Source of the DNA: G963674955 sp963674955
GTDB taxonomy: Bacteria > Desulfobacterota > Desulfovibrionia > Desulfovibrionales > Desulfovibrionaceae
DNA: 64,000 nt
Assembly (NCBI GenBank): GCA_963674955.2
Contig: CAXXKR010000004.1
Coordinates: forward strand, 992,001-1,056,000
Direction of reading: 5' to 3'
The position numbers were made by a program, and so were the translations under genes. Of the stretch, positions 44,055 through 52,142 are shown piece by piece. The notes beneath the pieces were generated by a model that did no database searches, was not told the origin of the DNA, and saw only the letters and a program-made list of their open reading frames with translations. Position 1 is the stretch's first letter. Each line of letters opens with the position of its first letter.

Positions 44055-44185
44055 ATTAGCCGGCTGCGTCAGGTGTTTTTGCGAATTATTGACGACAAAT
44101 CGCAAAAGCCCTTGCCAGAGCCGACTAAGATTCCTGGGGCGTAGCGCCGAGTTCACCCCAACACCGCAAATACGCGGAGGAAATT

Positions 44186-46441
44186 ATGCTAATACCTTTT
44201 GACAAAACCAGCATCGAGACACGAGTCGGCGATCTGGACATCTCACTTGAAACCGGCAAGCTGGCCAATCAGGCCGGCGGCGCCATCCGTGTCCAGGTCG
44301 GCGGGACCGTCATTCTGGTCACCGCCACCACCCAGACGCTTGAATTCGACAGGGGCTTTTTCCCCCTGACCTGCAACTATCAGGAAATGGCCTATGCCGC
44401 GGGACGCATCCCCGGCGGCTACTTCCGCCGCGAGGTGGGCCGTCCCTCCGAGCGCGAGACCCTGGTCTCCCGCCTCATCGACCGCCCCATCCGCCCCCTG
44501 TTCGCCAAAGGCTTCAAGGACGAAGTCCAGGTCATCGCCACGGTGCTTTCCGCAGGAAAGAACACCAACCCCGACGTTCTGGCCATCACCGGAGCCTCGG
44601 CAGCCCTGCACATCTCAGAAATCCCCTTCCTCGGCCCCATCGCCGGCGCCAGGGTCGGATACGTGGACGGAAAATTCGTTCTCTATCCCACATATAAGGG
44701 AATCAACGAGCAAAGCGCCCTGAACCTGATTTTTGCGGCCTCCCGCGACGCCGTGGTCATGGTCGAAGGCGCGGCCGAATTCCTTTCCGAAGACATAATC
44801 GCCGAAGCCCTTGAATGGGGCCACCAACAGATCATGCCCCTTCTGGACATTCAGGACGAGCTCAGGGAAAAAATCGGCAAACCCAAGATCGCGGTCGAAC
44901 CTCCGGTACGGGACGAAGCCCTGGCTTCCTACATCGGAGAAATCATCAGCGACGACCTGAAAAAGGCCCTGACCACACCGGAGAAAATGGCCCGCAAGGA
45001 AGCCAAGGCCAAGGCCAAGGCCAAGACCGTCGAAGCGGTTGCCGAAAAATTCACTGAGAACGAAGAGGCCCAGAAGCAGGTTTCCGAAGTTTTTGGCGAT
45101 CTCGAAAAGAAGATCGTCCGCGCCAGGATCAAGGAAGAAGGCGTCAGAATCGACGGCCGCGACCTGACCACCGTCAGGCCCCTGTCCATCGAAGTCGGCC
45201 TGCTTCCCTCGACCCACGGCTCATCCCTGTTCAGGCGCGGCGAGACATCGGCCTTGGCCATCGCCACCTTGGGCAGCTCCCGCGACGAACAGCGCATGGA
45301 AACCCTGACCGGCGAAATCAGCAAGCGCTTCATGCTCCATTACAACTTCCCGCCCTACTGCGTCGGCGAGGCCAGAATGCTTCGCGGCCCCAGCAGGCGC
45401 GAGGTCGGACACGGCGCGCTGGCCGAAAGAGCCCTCACACCCGTGCTTCCCGATACCGACGACTTCCCCTTCACCATCCGCGTGGTCTCCGAAATCATGG
45501 AATCCAACGGTTCTTCCAGCATGGCCTCGGTCTGCGGAACAACCCTGGCCCTGATGGACGCGGGCGTGCCCATCAAGGAACCCATCGCGGGCATCGCAAT
45601 GGGCCTGGCCAAGGAAGGCGAAGACTTCTTCATCCTCACCGACATCCTCGGCGACGAGGACGCGCTGGGCGACATGGACTTCAAGGTCGCCGGTTCCAAG
45701 GACGGCATCACCGCCATCCAGATGGACATAAAGATCAGCGGCATCCCCTATGACGTGCTGCGCCGCGCCCTGCATCAGGCCAAGGACGCCCGCCTGCACA
45801 TCCTCGGACACATGAACGAGATCATCGCCGCGCCCAGGGCCGAGTTGTCCGACCTGGCGCCGCAAATGACCGTTCTGCAAATCAATCCGGAAAAAATCCG
45901 CAGCGTCATCGGACCCGGCGGCAAGAACATCAAAGCCATCACCGCCGAGACCCAGGCCGACATCGACATCGAAGATTCCGGAAAGATTTCCATCTTCGCC
46001 CCGACCCTGGAGTCCATGGAAAAGGCCAAGGAAATGGTCCTCTACTACGACCAGAGCCCGGAACCGGGCAAGAACTACGTGGGCACGGTGAAAAGGATTC
46101 TCGAATCCGGAGCCCTCGTGGAGATACTTCCCGGCCTCGAAGGCATGCTGCACGTGTCCCAACTTGACGTGGACCGCATCGAGAACGTCACCGACCTGCT
46201 CCAGCTGGGCCAGGAAGTGACGGTCAAATGCATTGAACTCGGTCCCAACGACCGCATCCGTCTCTCCCGAAAGGCATGGCTCATGGAGCAGGCCGGGCAG
46301 GAGGTCAACCTTGAGGACTTCAAGCGTCCCGCCCCCAGGCGCGACGGAGGAGGCGGACGCGACGGCAGGCGCGACAGTCGCGGCGGTGGACGAGACAGCC
46401 GTGGCGGTGGACGAGACAGCCGTGGCGGCGGGCGCAGATAG
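44186..46441 (+). CDS. pnp: Polyribonucleotide nucleotidyltransferase (PNPase)
   Basis: A 751-residue PNPase: first RNase PH domain (about 12-145), helical linker (with the unusually long KEAKAKAKAKTVEA stretch), second RNase PH domain (about 325-460) with the catalytic DILGDEDALGDMDFKVAG, KH domain (VIGPGGKNIKAI), and S1 domain (GTVKRILESGALVEILPGLEGMLHVSQL). The last 30 residues are three tandem DSRGGGR units after a GGGRDGRR lead, an RGG-box-like tail that enteric PNPase lacks. It is the last gene of the operon and is followed by a terminator. Confidence 0.98.
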   Translation: MLIPFDKTSIETRVGDLDISLETGKLANQAGGAIRVQVGGTVILVTATTQTLEFDRGFFPLTCNYQEMAYAAGRIPGGYFRREVGRPSERETLVSRLIDRPIRPLFAKGFKDEVQVIATVLSAGKNTNPDVLAITGASAALHISEIPFLGPIAGARVGYVDGKFVLYPTYKGINEQSALNLIFAASRDAVVMVEGAAEFLSEDIIAEALEWGHQQIMPLLDIQDELREKIGKPKIAVEPPVRDEALASYIGEIISDDLKKALTTPEKMARKEAKAKAKAKTVEAVAEKFTENEEAQKQVSEVFGDLEKKIVRARIKEEGVRIDGRDLTTVRPLSIEVGLLPSTHGSSLFRRGETSALAIATLGSSRDEQRMETLTGEISKRFMLHYNFPPYCVGEARMLRGPSRREVGHGALAERALTPVLPDTDDFPFTIRVVSEIMESNGSSSMASVCGTTLALMDAGVPIKEPIAGIAMGLAKEGEDFFILTDILGDEDALGDMDFKVAGSKDGITAIQMDIKISGIPYDVLRRALHQAKDARLHILGHMNEIIAAPRAELSDLAPQMTVLQINPEKIRSVIGPGGKNIKAITAETQADIDIEDSGKISIFAPTLESMEKAKEMVLYYDQSPEPGKNYVGTVKRILESGALVEILPGLEGMLHVSQLDVDRIENVTDLLQLGQEVTVKCIELGPNDRIRLSRKAWLMEQAGQEVNLEDFKRPAPRRDGGGGRDGRRDSRGGGRDSRGGGRDSRGGGRR

Positions 46442-46462
46442 GCTGCAAAAAAGATAAACAAC

Positions 46463-46496
46463 AAAAACGGCGGTCCATTGTGGCCGCCGTTTTTTT
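46463..46496 (+). terminator. Terminator after pnp
   Basis: AAACGGCGG (46465-46473) pairs with CCGCCGTTT (46484-46492) and is followed by TTTT. It closes the rimP-to-pnp transcription unit. Confidence 0.9.
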
Positions 46497-46520
46497 ATGG
46501 AATTCAAAGATTGCATCACT

Positions 46521-46549
46521 TTGACAAGTGGATATGCCTCGTCTAGATT
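46521..46549 (+). promoter_or_regulatory. Sigma-70 promoter of the selenoprotein gene
   Basis: TTGACA (46521-46526), a 17-bp spacer and TAGATT (46544-46549), 28 bp before the ATG at 46578. Confidence 0.7.
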
Positions 46550-46577
46550 ATTTTTAATGATAACGGGGAGGCTGAAA

Positions 46578-46784
46578 ATGGATGAACGAATTGTGATCTA
46601 CGGGAAAAGCACTTGACCTCACACCACACGGGCCCGTGAGGCCCTGAAGGACGCTGTCTTCCATGACGTGCTTCTTGATCCCACCAAGCTGGAAGAGATG
46701 CTCAAACTGACCAACGGCGCGCGCAAGGTGCCCGTGCTGGTGGAAAATGGACAGGTCAGCATCGGATTCAACAGGGGATCGTGA
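46578..46784 (+). CDS. Glutaredoxin-like selenoprotein (in-frame UGA as Sec13)
   Basis: ATG at 46578 with GGGGAGG six bases upstream and a good promoter. The frame reads MDERIVIYGKST-(UGA)-PHTTRAREA and continues without another stop to TGA at 46782-46784, 68 residues. The UGA at 46614-46616 falls exactly where glutaredoxins have the first active-site Cys (here U-P-H-T). The downstream half has the expected helix and the cis-Pro motif KVPVLVENGQVSIGF. Directly after the UGA, CCTCAC (46617-46622) pairs with GTGAGG (46636-46641), as a bacterial SECIS stem would. A nonsense-mutated pseudogene is the alternative, but promoter, ribosome site and the whole frame are intact. selA/selB are not in the window. 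Confidence 0.82.
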
Positions 46785-46796
46785 GGGGTATGATCA

Positions 46797-46815
46797 TTCC
46801 GGCGGTCTGCCGGAA
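46797..46815. terminator. Hairpin between the selenoprotein gene and the MEMO gene
   Basis: TTCCGGC-GGTCT-GCCGGAA (7 bp stem), with a long A-run on its right side in plus orientation. It lies between two convergent genes, but the U-tract is on the wrong side for a classical terminator of either one; it may still end both transcripts. Confidence 0.35.
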
Positions 46816-46837
46816 AAAAAAATAAAAAAATCCGAAA

Positions 46838-47647
46838 TCAGCTCACCAAAATCCCGGCGTAGCCCACCACCTTGCTGAAATCCCGGTTCATCTCTCCGGA
46901 GGTGGCGTAGGCGACCAGTTCAGCCCTTTGAGCGCCAAGACCAAGCGCTGCGGACAACCCCAGAGTCATGGGAAGCACGCCGCACATGCTGATGCCCTTT
47001 CCCCGCACCACACTGTACAAGTCCAGCGGCTTCAGTCCGCAGGCGGCCTTGATTGCCAGCACATCCTGTTCCCTGGCCCGGTCGTGGGAAACGTAATGGC
47101 TCATGTCCGAGCTGACCACTATGGACACGGAACGGTCTTTCCTGTTCAGCACTGTCGCCAAGGCCCCGCCAACCGCAAGCAATGTCTCCGGGTTGGATTC
47201 CGCCACGCAAACCGGCACTATTCGTGTGTCCGGATTGAGCCGGGCCAGAAAAGGCAGGACCACTTCCAGGGAGTGCTCGTTCAAATGCGCGTCCCTGTTG
47301 GCCGTGAACCTCGGTTCGGCCTCCATGATCTCAAGGGCCAGCTCGCTGTCCACTTCCAGGCCGCCGCCGGGAAAAAGCCACTGGCCATCGGGCCAAAGGG
47401 CCAAACGCGCCCCCAGGCCCGTGTGGTTGGGTCCGAGCAGAACCACCGTTGAACGCAGTCTGGCCCGGCCCAGAGTCTTGCCGCAGACCCCACCCGAAAA
47501 CACGTAACCGGCATGGGGGACCATGGCCAGGATGGTTGGATCAATCTCGCGATCTCCGGCCTGGGCCAGATATCCGTCCACTTCCGACACCAGGGCTTCT
47601 GCCGTCCCGGGATAAAACTGTCCGCTGACCACCGGCTGCCTGTCCAT
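46838..47647 (-). CDS. amrB: AmmeMemoRadiSam system protein B (MEMO family)
   Basis: A 269-residue MEMO1/AmrB protein: RQPVVSGQFYPGTAEAL, MVPHAGYVFSGGVCGKTL, LLGPNHTGLG, EHSLEVVLPFLARL and VVSSDMSHYVSHDRAREQD. The conserved His and Asp residues form a dioxygenase-like metal site. In bacteria it occurs with AMMECR1 and a radical SAM protein; neither is adjacent here. The function of the system is not established. It follows the TPR gene by 12 bp on the same strand. Confidence 0.92.
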   Translation of the reverse strand: MDRQPVVSGQFYPGTAEALVSEVDGYLAQAGDREIDPTILAMVPHAGYVFSGGVCGKTLGRARLRSTVVLLGPNHTGLGARLALWPDGQWLFPGGGLEVDSELALEIMEAEPRFTANRDAHLNEHSLEVVLPFLARLNPDTRIVPVCVAESNPETLLAVGGALATVLNRKDRSVSIVVSSDMSHYVSHDRAREQDVLAIKAACGLKPLDLYSVVRGKGISMCGVLPMTLGLSAALGLGAQRAELVAYATSGEMNRDFSKVVGYAGILVS

Positions 47648-47659
47648 CGATCCTCCAGA

Positions 47660-50600
47660 TCAGTTGGGCACGGGAGCGTATTCCATGGCCCGTTGCTCGA
47701 TGTTGTAGGTTTCAACGGCCGAGGCCGCCAGGCGACCGTACAGGCTGTCGGGCTTCTTGTCCTTGATGTCGTTCATTATCTCCCGCCACTGAGCCACGTC
47801 GCCGTTCATGCGGTAAATCTGGGCCAGCTTGTATCTGGCGGAAGACCATTCAGGATCTTCCTCCGGCACATACTTGCCGTACTCCCGAGCCCACTTCAAG
47901 GCCTCTGAATAACGCCCCGACCGCTCTGTGGCGTAAATGGACATGAGGATGCAATCCTTGATCTTCTGCGGATCGCCATCGCTTTCCAGAAGCAGGGAAA
48001 GAGCTTCCTGCGAATAGAGAAAGACCCGGCGAAGGTCCTGCTTTTCCATGCCCGCCTTGGCCATGTAGTACATGGCGTAGGCACGGGGCCCGGTCTCGAA
48101 ATTCACGTCCCCGGCCAGCTTGGCCCAGATGGGCAGCGCCTTGCCGGAATCGCCCAGGCTTTCTAGGGACATGGCCCTTGCGAACTCCAATTGCCTGTCC
48201 AGCCTTGGCGTGATGGTCCAGTTGGTACGCGCCATGCCCACCAGTTGGGAAATATTGTTCCAGGCCAGTTGCTCAAGGTAGATGTTCACAGCCAGACTCA
48301 AGGCCTCCTCGGAATACCTTTCGATCTGATTCTTGCCGAGATAGGGCTGGACAAGTTCAAGGGCCTTTGCCGGGTTGCCTGTTTTCCAATAGCTGAGAGC
48401 CACATCCAGCTTGACCTCGTCGGTTATGCTGCTCTGGGCCTCGTCCACAAAACGGTAATCCTCCCAGTACCTGACCACCCGGCCATAGTTGCCGTCGGCC
48501 ACCAGCTGGGGAACCGCCAGGGTGAAGCTCTTGTCGCCCACTTCCCTGGCCCTGTCGGCCAATTCGCTGTCCGGGTACCTGTCCAGAAAATCCTGGGCCG
48601 CGGCCAGGGCCTCGGCATACTTGTCGTGAAACGAATACCACATGGCCAGCTTGAGCAGGGCCAGCGGAGCCACCGGGCTCTCGGGATAATTTTCGATTAT
48701 CTCCGTGTATATTTCCTTGGGCCGCATATTGTATGGCCGGTCAAAGACCGAAACCATCTCCGTCATGGTCGGCTTGTCGTAAATGGCCTCTTCCGCAAGG
48801 CGCATCTTGGCCACCAATCCGCCCTCACGGTCCGGGAACTCCTTGATGGCCTTCTGGTATATTTCCTTGGCCGCGGCGTTCTTGCCCTGGGTCAGATAGA
48901 TGTCGCCGATGCGGGCCAGCACCACGTCGGCCGATTCGGATTCGGGATTGATGTTGTAATAGGTCCAGTAATGATCCTTGGCCTCGGCGATCTTCTCCAG
49001 CCGCCTTTCCACGTCCGCCGCCAGCTTCAGGAATTCCGGATTCTCAAGATAGTAAAGTGGCCAGCGCTTGTCGATGTAGTCCACGATCTGGAAGGCCTGG
49101 TCGTCGTACTGAAGCTCGTTCAGGGCCTGGGCCAGGAGAAAGGCCGCGTTCTTGACGATCCTGCTGTCCGGATAGGTCTGGACCAACTCCTGGAACTTGT
49201 CGGAGGCCTTCTCGAAGTCGCCCTTGTTAAAATAGTACTCTCCCCAGTAGTAGCCGATGAAGGGAATGTTGTCGTCGTCCGGGTAGCGGTCGGCGAGAAT
49301 GTTGAAATAGGCCTGCGCCTCCGGAATGTTGCCCACCTTGAGATTCAGGAGACCGAGGTTGAGCAGGGCCTGGGGCACCCTGGAAGACTTGAGGTTGCTG
49401 TTCATGGCTTCCTCGTACTTGCTCTTTATCTCCTCGAAATGATCGACAAGGCTGTCCTTGTAGAGCTGGGAGTAGATGTCGCCCAATGTATACAGGGCCT
49501 CTTCCCTGAGCGGCTCGCCGGTGTCCGGCTGCTTGAGCAGTTCCTCGAACTTGACGGACGCGCCCCTGAGATCGCCGGCAGCCATGGCCGACTGGGCTGC
49601 GTATTTCAGGTCGTCCAGATACTGCTCGCGCTCGGTCAGGGTCTTTTCCGCTCCTTCTTCGGCGACCTGCCCGTCCGCGCCTTCCTGTTCCTGGACGGCA
49701 GGCTCGGCCTGGTCTGCGGCTTCCTCCCCCGCGTCTTCGATCTGCGCAGCGGGCTGTTGCGCCTGCTGCTGGTCTTCCTGTGGAGCTTCCGGTGAAGCTT
49801 CAGGCTGCCGCGTTTCTGGGGTGGCTTCCGGTTGGGTTTCGGTCTGAACTTCCTGCGGCTGCGGAGCTTCGGCCACGGCCTGGGTCTGTTCCCGCTCCGG
49901 CGTGGCGTTGTCCACGGCAGCCGGTCCGGGCTGCGTTTCCTGCACGGCGGATTCGAGCTCCCTGGTCACGATCTGGGCGAAATCCACCTCTTCCGGTCCC
50001 TTGCGCACAGCCACGAAACGGAGTTCCGACTCGTCCTTGTCGCTGGAGGATGGGTCGCCCGGCTCCATTATCACGGCCTGATCAGGACCGACCTTGAGAA
50101 CCTCGGCCCTCATGGAATAGGGCACGGAAAAAAACGAACGCTGAATGCCCGGAGTACCGCTTTCCGCAGGCAAAACCGGCTTCTGCGCGAGAGTTTGTGG
50201 TCCCTCCGCCGGAATATCCTTCTCTCCGTCGACAGCCGGAGTTTTGTCCGCTGCGGGTTGGGCTGTGGGAGCGGGCGCGAGTTCAGTCTCAGCGGCAACG
50301 GGCTTCGCTTCGGGTGTCGGCTCGGGCTTGACCGCAGGAGTCGTTTCCGGCTTGGGAGCGGGTTTGGCGGCAGGCACCGGTTCAGGTGTCGGTTTCGGCG
50401 TCTCCGCAACCTGGGCCGGAGGTTCCGGTTTCTTTGCCGGAGCAGGCTTTGACCTGTCGCCCCACTTGGCCCCGATGGGATCGCGAAAAATATGGATTTG
50501 AAGCTCGGGCTGCCCAGAAACCGGAACAGTTATGTAGCCGAAGGCGTTGCTCTTCATGGAAATGGTCACGCCGTTGTCCGTGGCGGACACGGAAGCAGCC

Positions 50601-50893
50601 AACCTCGATCCTGTCAAAGGTTTGGATTCCGGCCTGCGTTCCGAGGCCCAGGCCCCGCCGGGCAGGGAAAGGGTCACTGTCTGCTTGCCGGTTCGACTGA
50701 CTGAATACTCAGGTATCTGACCGGATTCAAAGATAAAACTTAAAACATCAATATCCGGTCTGGTCTGAAGCCGGACCAAAAGGGCGTACCCGTCCGAAGG
50801 GGCAAACAGCCCCGCCAGGAAGGCAAGCAGAAGCGGCCAAAGCATCTTGGCGAAATGTTTCGCGATCACGCCGCGAATATTTGCAAATATCAT
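47660..50893 (-). CDS. Large TPR envelope protein with N-terminal AMIN-like and Pro/Glu-rich regions
   Basis: A 1077-residue protein. An N-terminal hydrophobic segment (MLWPLLLAFLAGLFA) acts as signal or anchor. Residues about 35-135 look like an AMIN-type beta domain (LQTRPDIDVLSFIFES, KQTVTLSLPGGAW). A 300-residue low-complexity linker rich in P, A, E, T and Q follows. From about 420 to the end there are many TPR/Sel1-like helical repeats (YTLGDIYSQLYKDSLVDHFEEIKSKYEEA, residues about 455-483, and AQAYFNILADRYPDDDNIPFIGYYWGEYYFNKGDFEKASDKFQEL, residues about 515-560), a layout like BamD/YbgF proteins. ATG 50893 is chosen over TTG 50905. It lies downstream of the sigma-54 activator. I do not know its function; a scaffold in the envelope or a flagellar/pilus accessory role is possible. 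Confidence 0.7.
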   Translation of the reverse strand: MIFANIRGVIAKHFAKMLWPLLLAFLAGLFAPSDGYALLVRLQTRPDIDVLSFIFESGQIPEYSVSRTGKQTVTLSLPGGAWASERRPESKPLTGSRLAASVSATDNGVTISMKSNAFGYITVPVSGQPELQIHIFRDPIGAKWGDRSKPAPAKKPEPPAQVAETPKPTPEPVPAAKPAPKPETTPAVKPEPTPEAKPVAAETELAPAPTAQPAADKTPAVDGEKDIPAEGPQTLAQKPVLPAESGTPGIQRSFFSVPYSMRAEVLKVGPDQAVIMEPGDPSSSDKDESELRFVAVRKGPEEVDFAQIVTRELESAVQETQPGPAAVDNATPEREQTQAVAEAPQPQEVQTETQPEATPETRQPEASPEAPQEDQQQAQQPAAQIEDAGEEAADQAEPAVQEQEGADGQVAEEGAEKTLTEREQYLDDLKYAAQSAMAAGDLRGASVKFEELLKQPDTGEPLREEALYTLGDIYSQLYKDSLVDHFEEIKSKYEEAMNSNLKSSRVPQALLNLGLLNLKVGNIPEAQAYFNILADRYPDDDNIPFIGYYWGEYYFNKGDFEKASDKFQELVQTYPDSRIVKNAAFLLAQALNELQYDDQAFQIVDYIDKRWPLYYLENPEFLKLAADVERRLEKIAEAKDHYWTYYNINPESESADVVLARIGDIYLTQGKNAAAKEIYQKAIKEFPDREGGLVAKMRLAEEAIYDKPTMTEMVSVFDRPYNMRPKEIYTEIIENYPESPVAPLALLKLAMWYSFHDKYAEALAAAQDFLDRYPDSELADRAREVGDKSFTLAVPQLVADGNYGRVVRYWEDYRFVDEAQSSITDEVKLDVALSYWKTGNPAKALELVQPYLGKNQIERYSEEALSLAVNIYLEQLAWNNISQLVGMARTNWTITPRLDRQLEFARAMSLESLGDSGKALPIWAKLAGDVNFETGPRAYAMYYMAKAGMEKQDLRRVFLYSQEALSLLLESDGDPQKIKDCILMSIYATERSGRYSEALKWAREYGKYVPEEDPEWSSARYKLAQIYRMNGDVAQWREIMNDIKDKKPDSLYGRLAASAVETYNIEQRAMEYAPVPN

Positions 50894-50945
50894 GCAACCA
50901 GCCAAATAAATCGCCCCGGCTAATGGTATGTGATGCTTACTTTTC

Positions 50946-51962
50946 CTATTTAATCATCAAATTTTTCTTCTTGAGCTTCTCGATGAGGGTCGTGCGCTTG
51001 ATGCCCAGCATTTCGGCGGCCTGATTCTTCACGCCCCCAGCCGCATCAAGGGCCTCGGAAAGAAGCTTATCCTCAATGGCTTCAAGGAAATCCTTCAAGG
51101 CCAGTTCCCTATCGGTCATATCCTTGAGCCTGGGCCAGGAGAATCCCGCCGGAACAGTCTGGACAACGACCTTCTTCTTGGGAGTCTTGCCCACATCCTT
51201 CCATATCTTCTCAGGCAGATCATCCGGAACGATCTTGTCCCCGTCGCAAAGGATGGCCAGCCTTTCCATGAAATTTTCAAGCTCGCGCACGTTGCCGGGC
51301 CAGGAATAGGACAAGAACATCTCTTCGGCCTCTTTGGAGATGGAAAGAAGCTTTCTTTCGCGCCCGGCGCAGAACCCGGAAAGAAAATGGCGGGTCAGAA
51401 GCATTATATCGTTGCCCCTTTCCCTGAGGGGCGGAAGATGCATGGGAATGACGTTCAGGCGGTAATACAGGTCTTCCCTGAACCGGCCCTGGGCCACTTC
51501 AAGCTCAAGGTCGCGGTTGGTGGCCGCCACCACGCGCACGCTGACCTTGGTGATCTGGGTGCCGCCGACCCGCTCGATCTCGCGTTCCTGCAAGGCCCGC
51601 AGTATCTTGACCTGAAGGCTCAGGTCCATTTCCGCGATCTCGTCAAGAAAAATGGTCCCGCCGTCGGCCAGCTCGAAACGACCCGGCTTGGAACGGATGG
51701 CGTGGGTGAAGGCGCCCTTCTCGTGGCCGAAGAGCTCCGACTCCAGAAGTTCCTTGGGTATGGCACCACAGTTCACGGGAACGAAAGGCCTGCCGTAGCG
51801 CTGGCTGTTGCGGTGCAGGGCGCGGACAAGAAGTTCCTTGCCCGTCCCCGATTCGCCGGTGACAAGAACCGTACTGTCGGTGGGCGCAACTTTTCCCAAA
51901 ATGGAATAGACTTCGCTCAGGGCTGGGCTTTCGCCTATTATTCCGGTCAGATCGAGGGACAT
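50946..51962 (-). CDS. Sigma-54-interacting transcriptional activator without regulatory domain (GAFTHA variant)
   Basis: A 338-residue AAA+ activator that starts directly at the central domain (GIIGESPALSEVY), so there is no receiver, GAF or PAS input. Walker A GESGTGKE (36-43), Walker B GGTIFLDEIAEM, arginine fingers RFREDLYYRLNV, and a C-terminal Fis-type HTH (QAAEMLGIKRTTLIEKLKKKNL). The sigma-54-contacting loop reads GAFTHA (83-88) where nearly all activators have GAFTGA. The loop is intact in length, so the protein may still work on a modified promoter, or act differently. It is 52 bp upstream of the TPR gene. Its targets are unknown; a sigma-54 site is seen before flgF. Confidence 0.9.
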   Translation of the reverse strand: MSLDLTGIIGESPALSEVYSILGKVAPTDSTVLVTGESGTGKELLVRALHRNSQRYGRPFVPVNCGAIPKELLESELFGHEKGAFTHAIRSKPGRFELADGGTIFLDEIAEMDLSLQVKILRALQEREIERVGGTQITKVSVRVVAATNRDLELEVAQGRFREDLYYRLNVIPMHLPPLRERGNDIMLLTRHFLSGFCAGRERKLLSISKEAEEMFLSYSWPGNVRELENFMERLAILCDGDKIVPDDLPEKIWKDVGKTPKKKVVVQTVPAGFSWPRLKDMTDRELALKDFLEAIEDKLLSEALDAAGGVKNQAAEMLGIKRTTLIEKLKKKNLMIK

Positions 51963-52079
51963 TCATCCTCCGCTTGGGATACGGTTCAAAAGGCCGTAAA
52001 ATACTTTCGGTACGCGTCCTGCAATACTTTACTTCCTCCCTGTCAATTTAATGACACAAAGTCAATCATTTTTCTAGAA

Positions 52080-52122
52080 AAAATATAAAAAAAGGGAATC
52101 CTAATAGAAAAAAGGATTCCCT
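52080..52122 (-). terminator. Terminator after the COG2509-type flavoprotein
   Basis: On the minus strand AGGGAATCC (52122-52114) pairs with GGATTCCCT (52101-52093) around a 12-nt loop and is followed by TTTTTTATATTTTTT. It ends transcription from 53546. Confidence 0.88.
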
Positions 52123-52142
52123 GAAGTCGTCCTCGACCAGCC

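Noticed and set aside
46578..46784. Reading the short Grx-like frame as a broken pseudogene
   Set aside because: Promoter, ribosome site and the complete frame are intact, and the only stop is UGA at the catalytic position with a stem directly after it; selenocysteine is the better explanation, though not proved.
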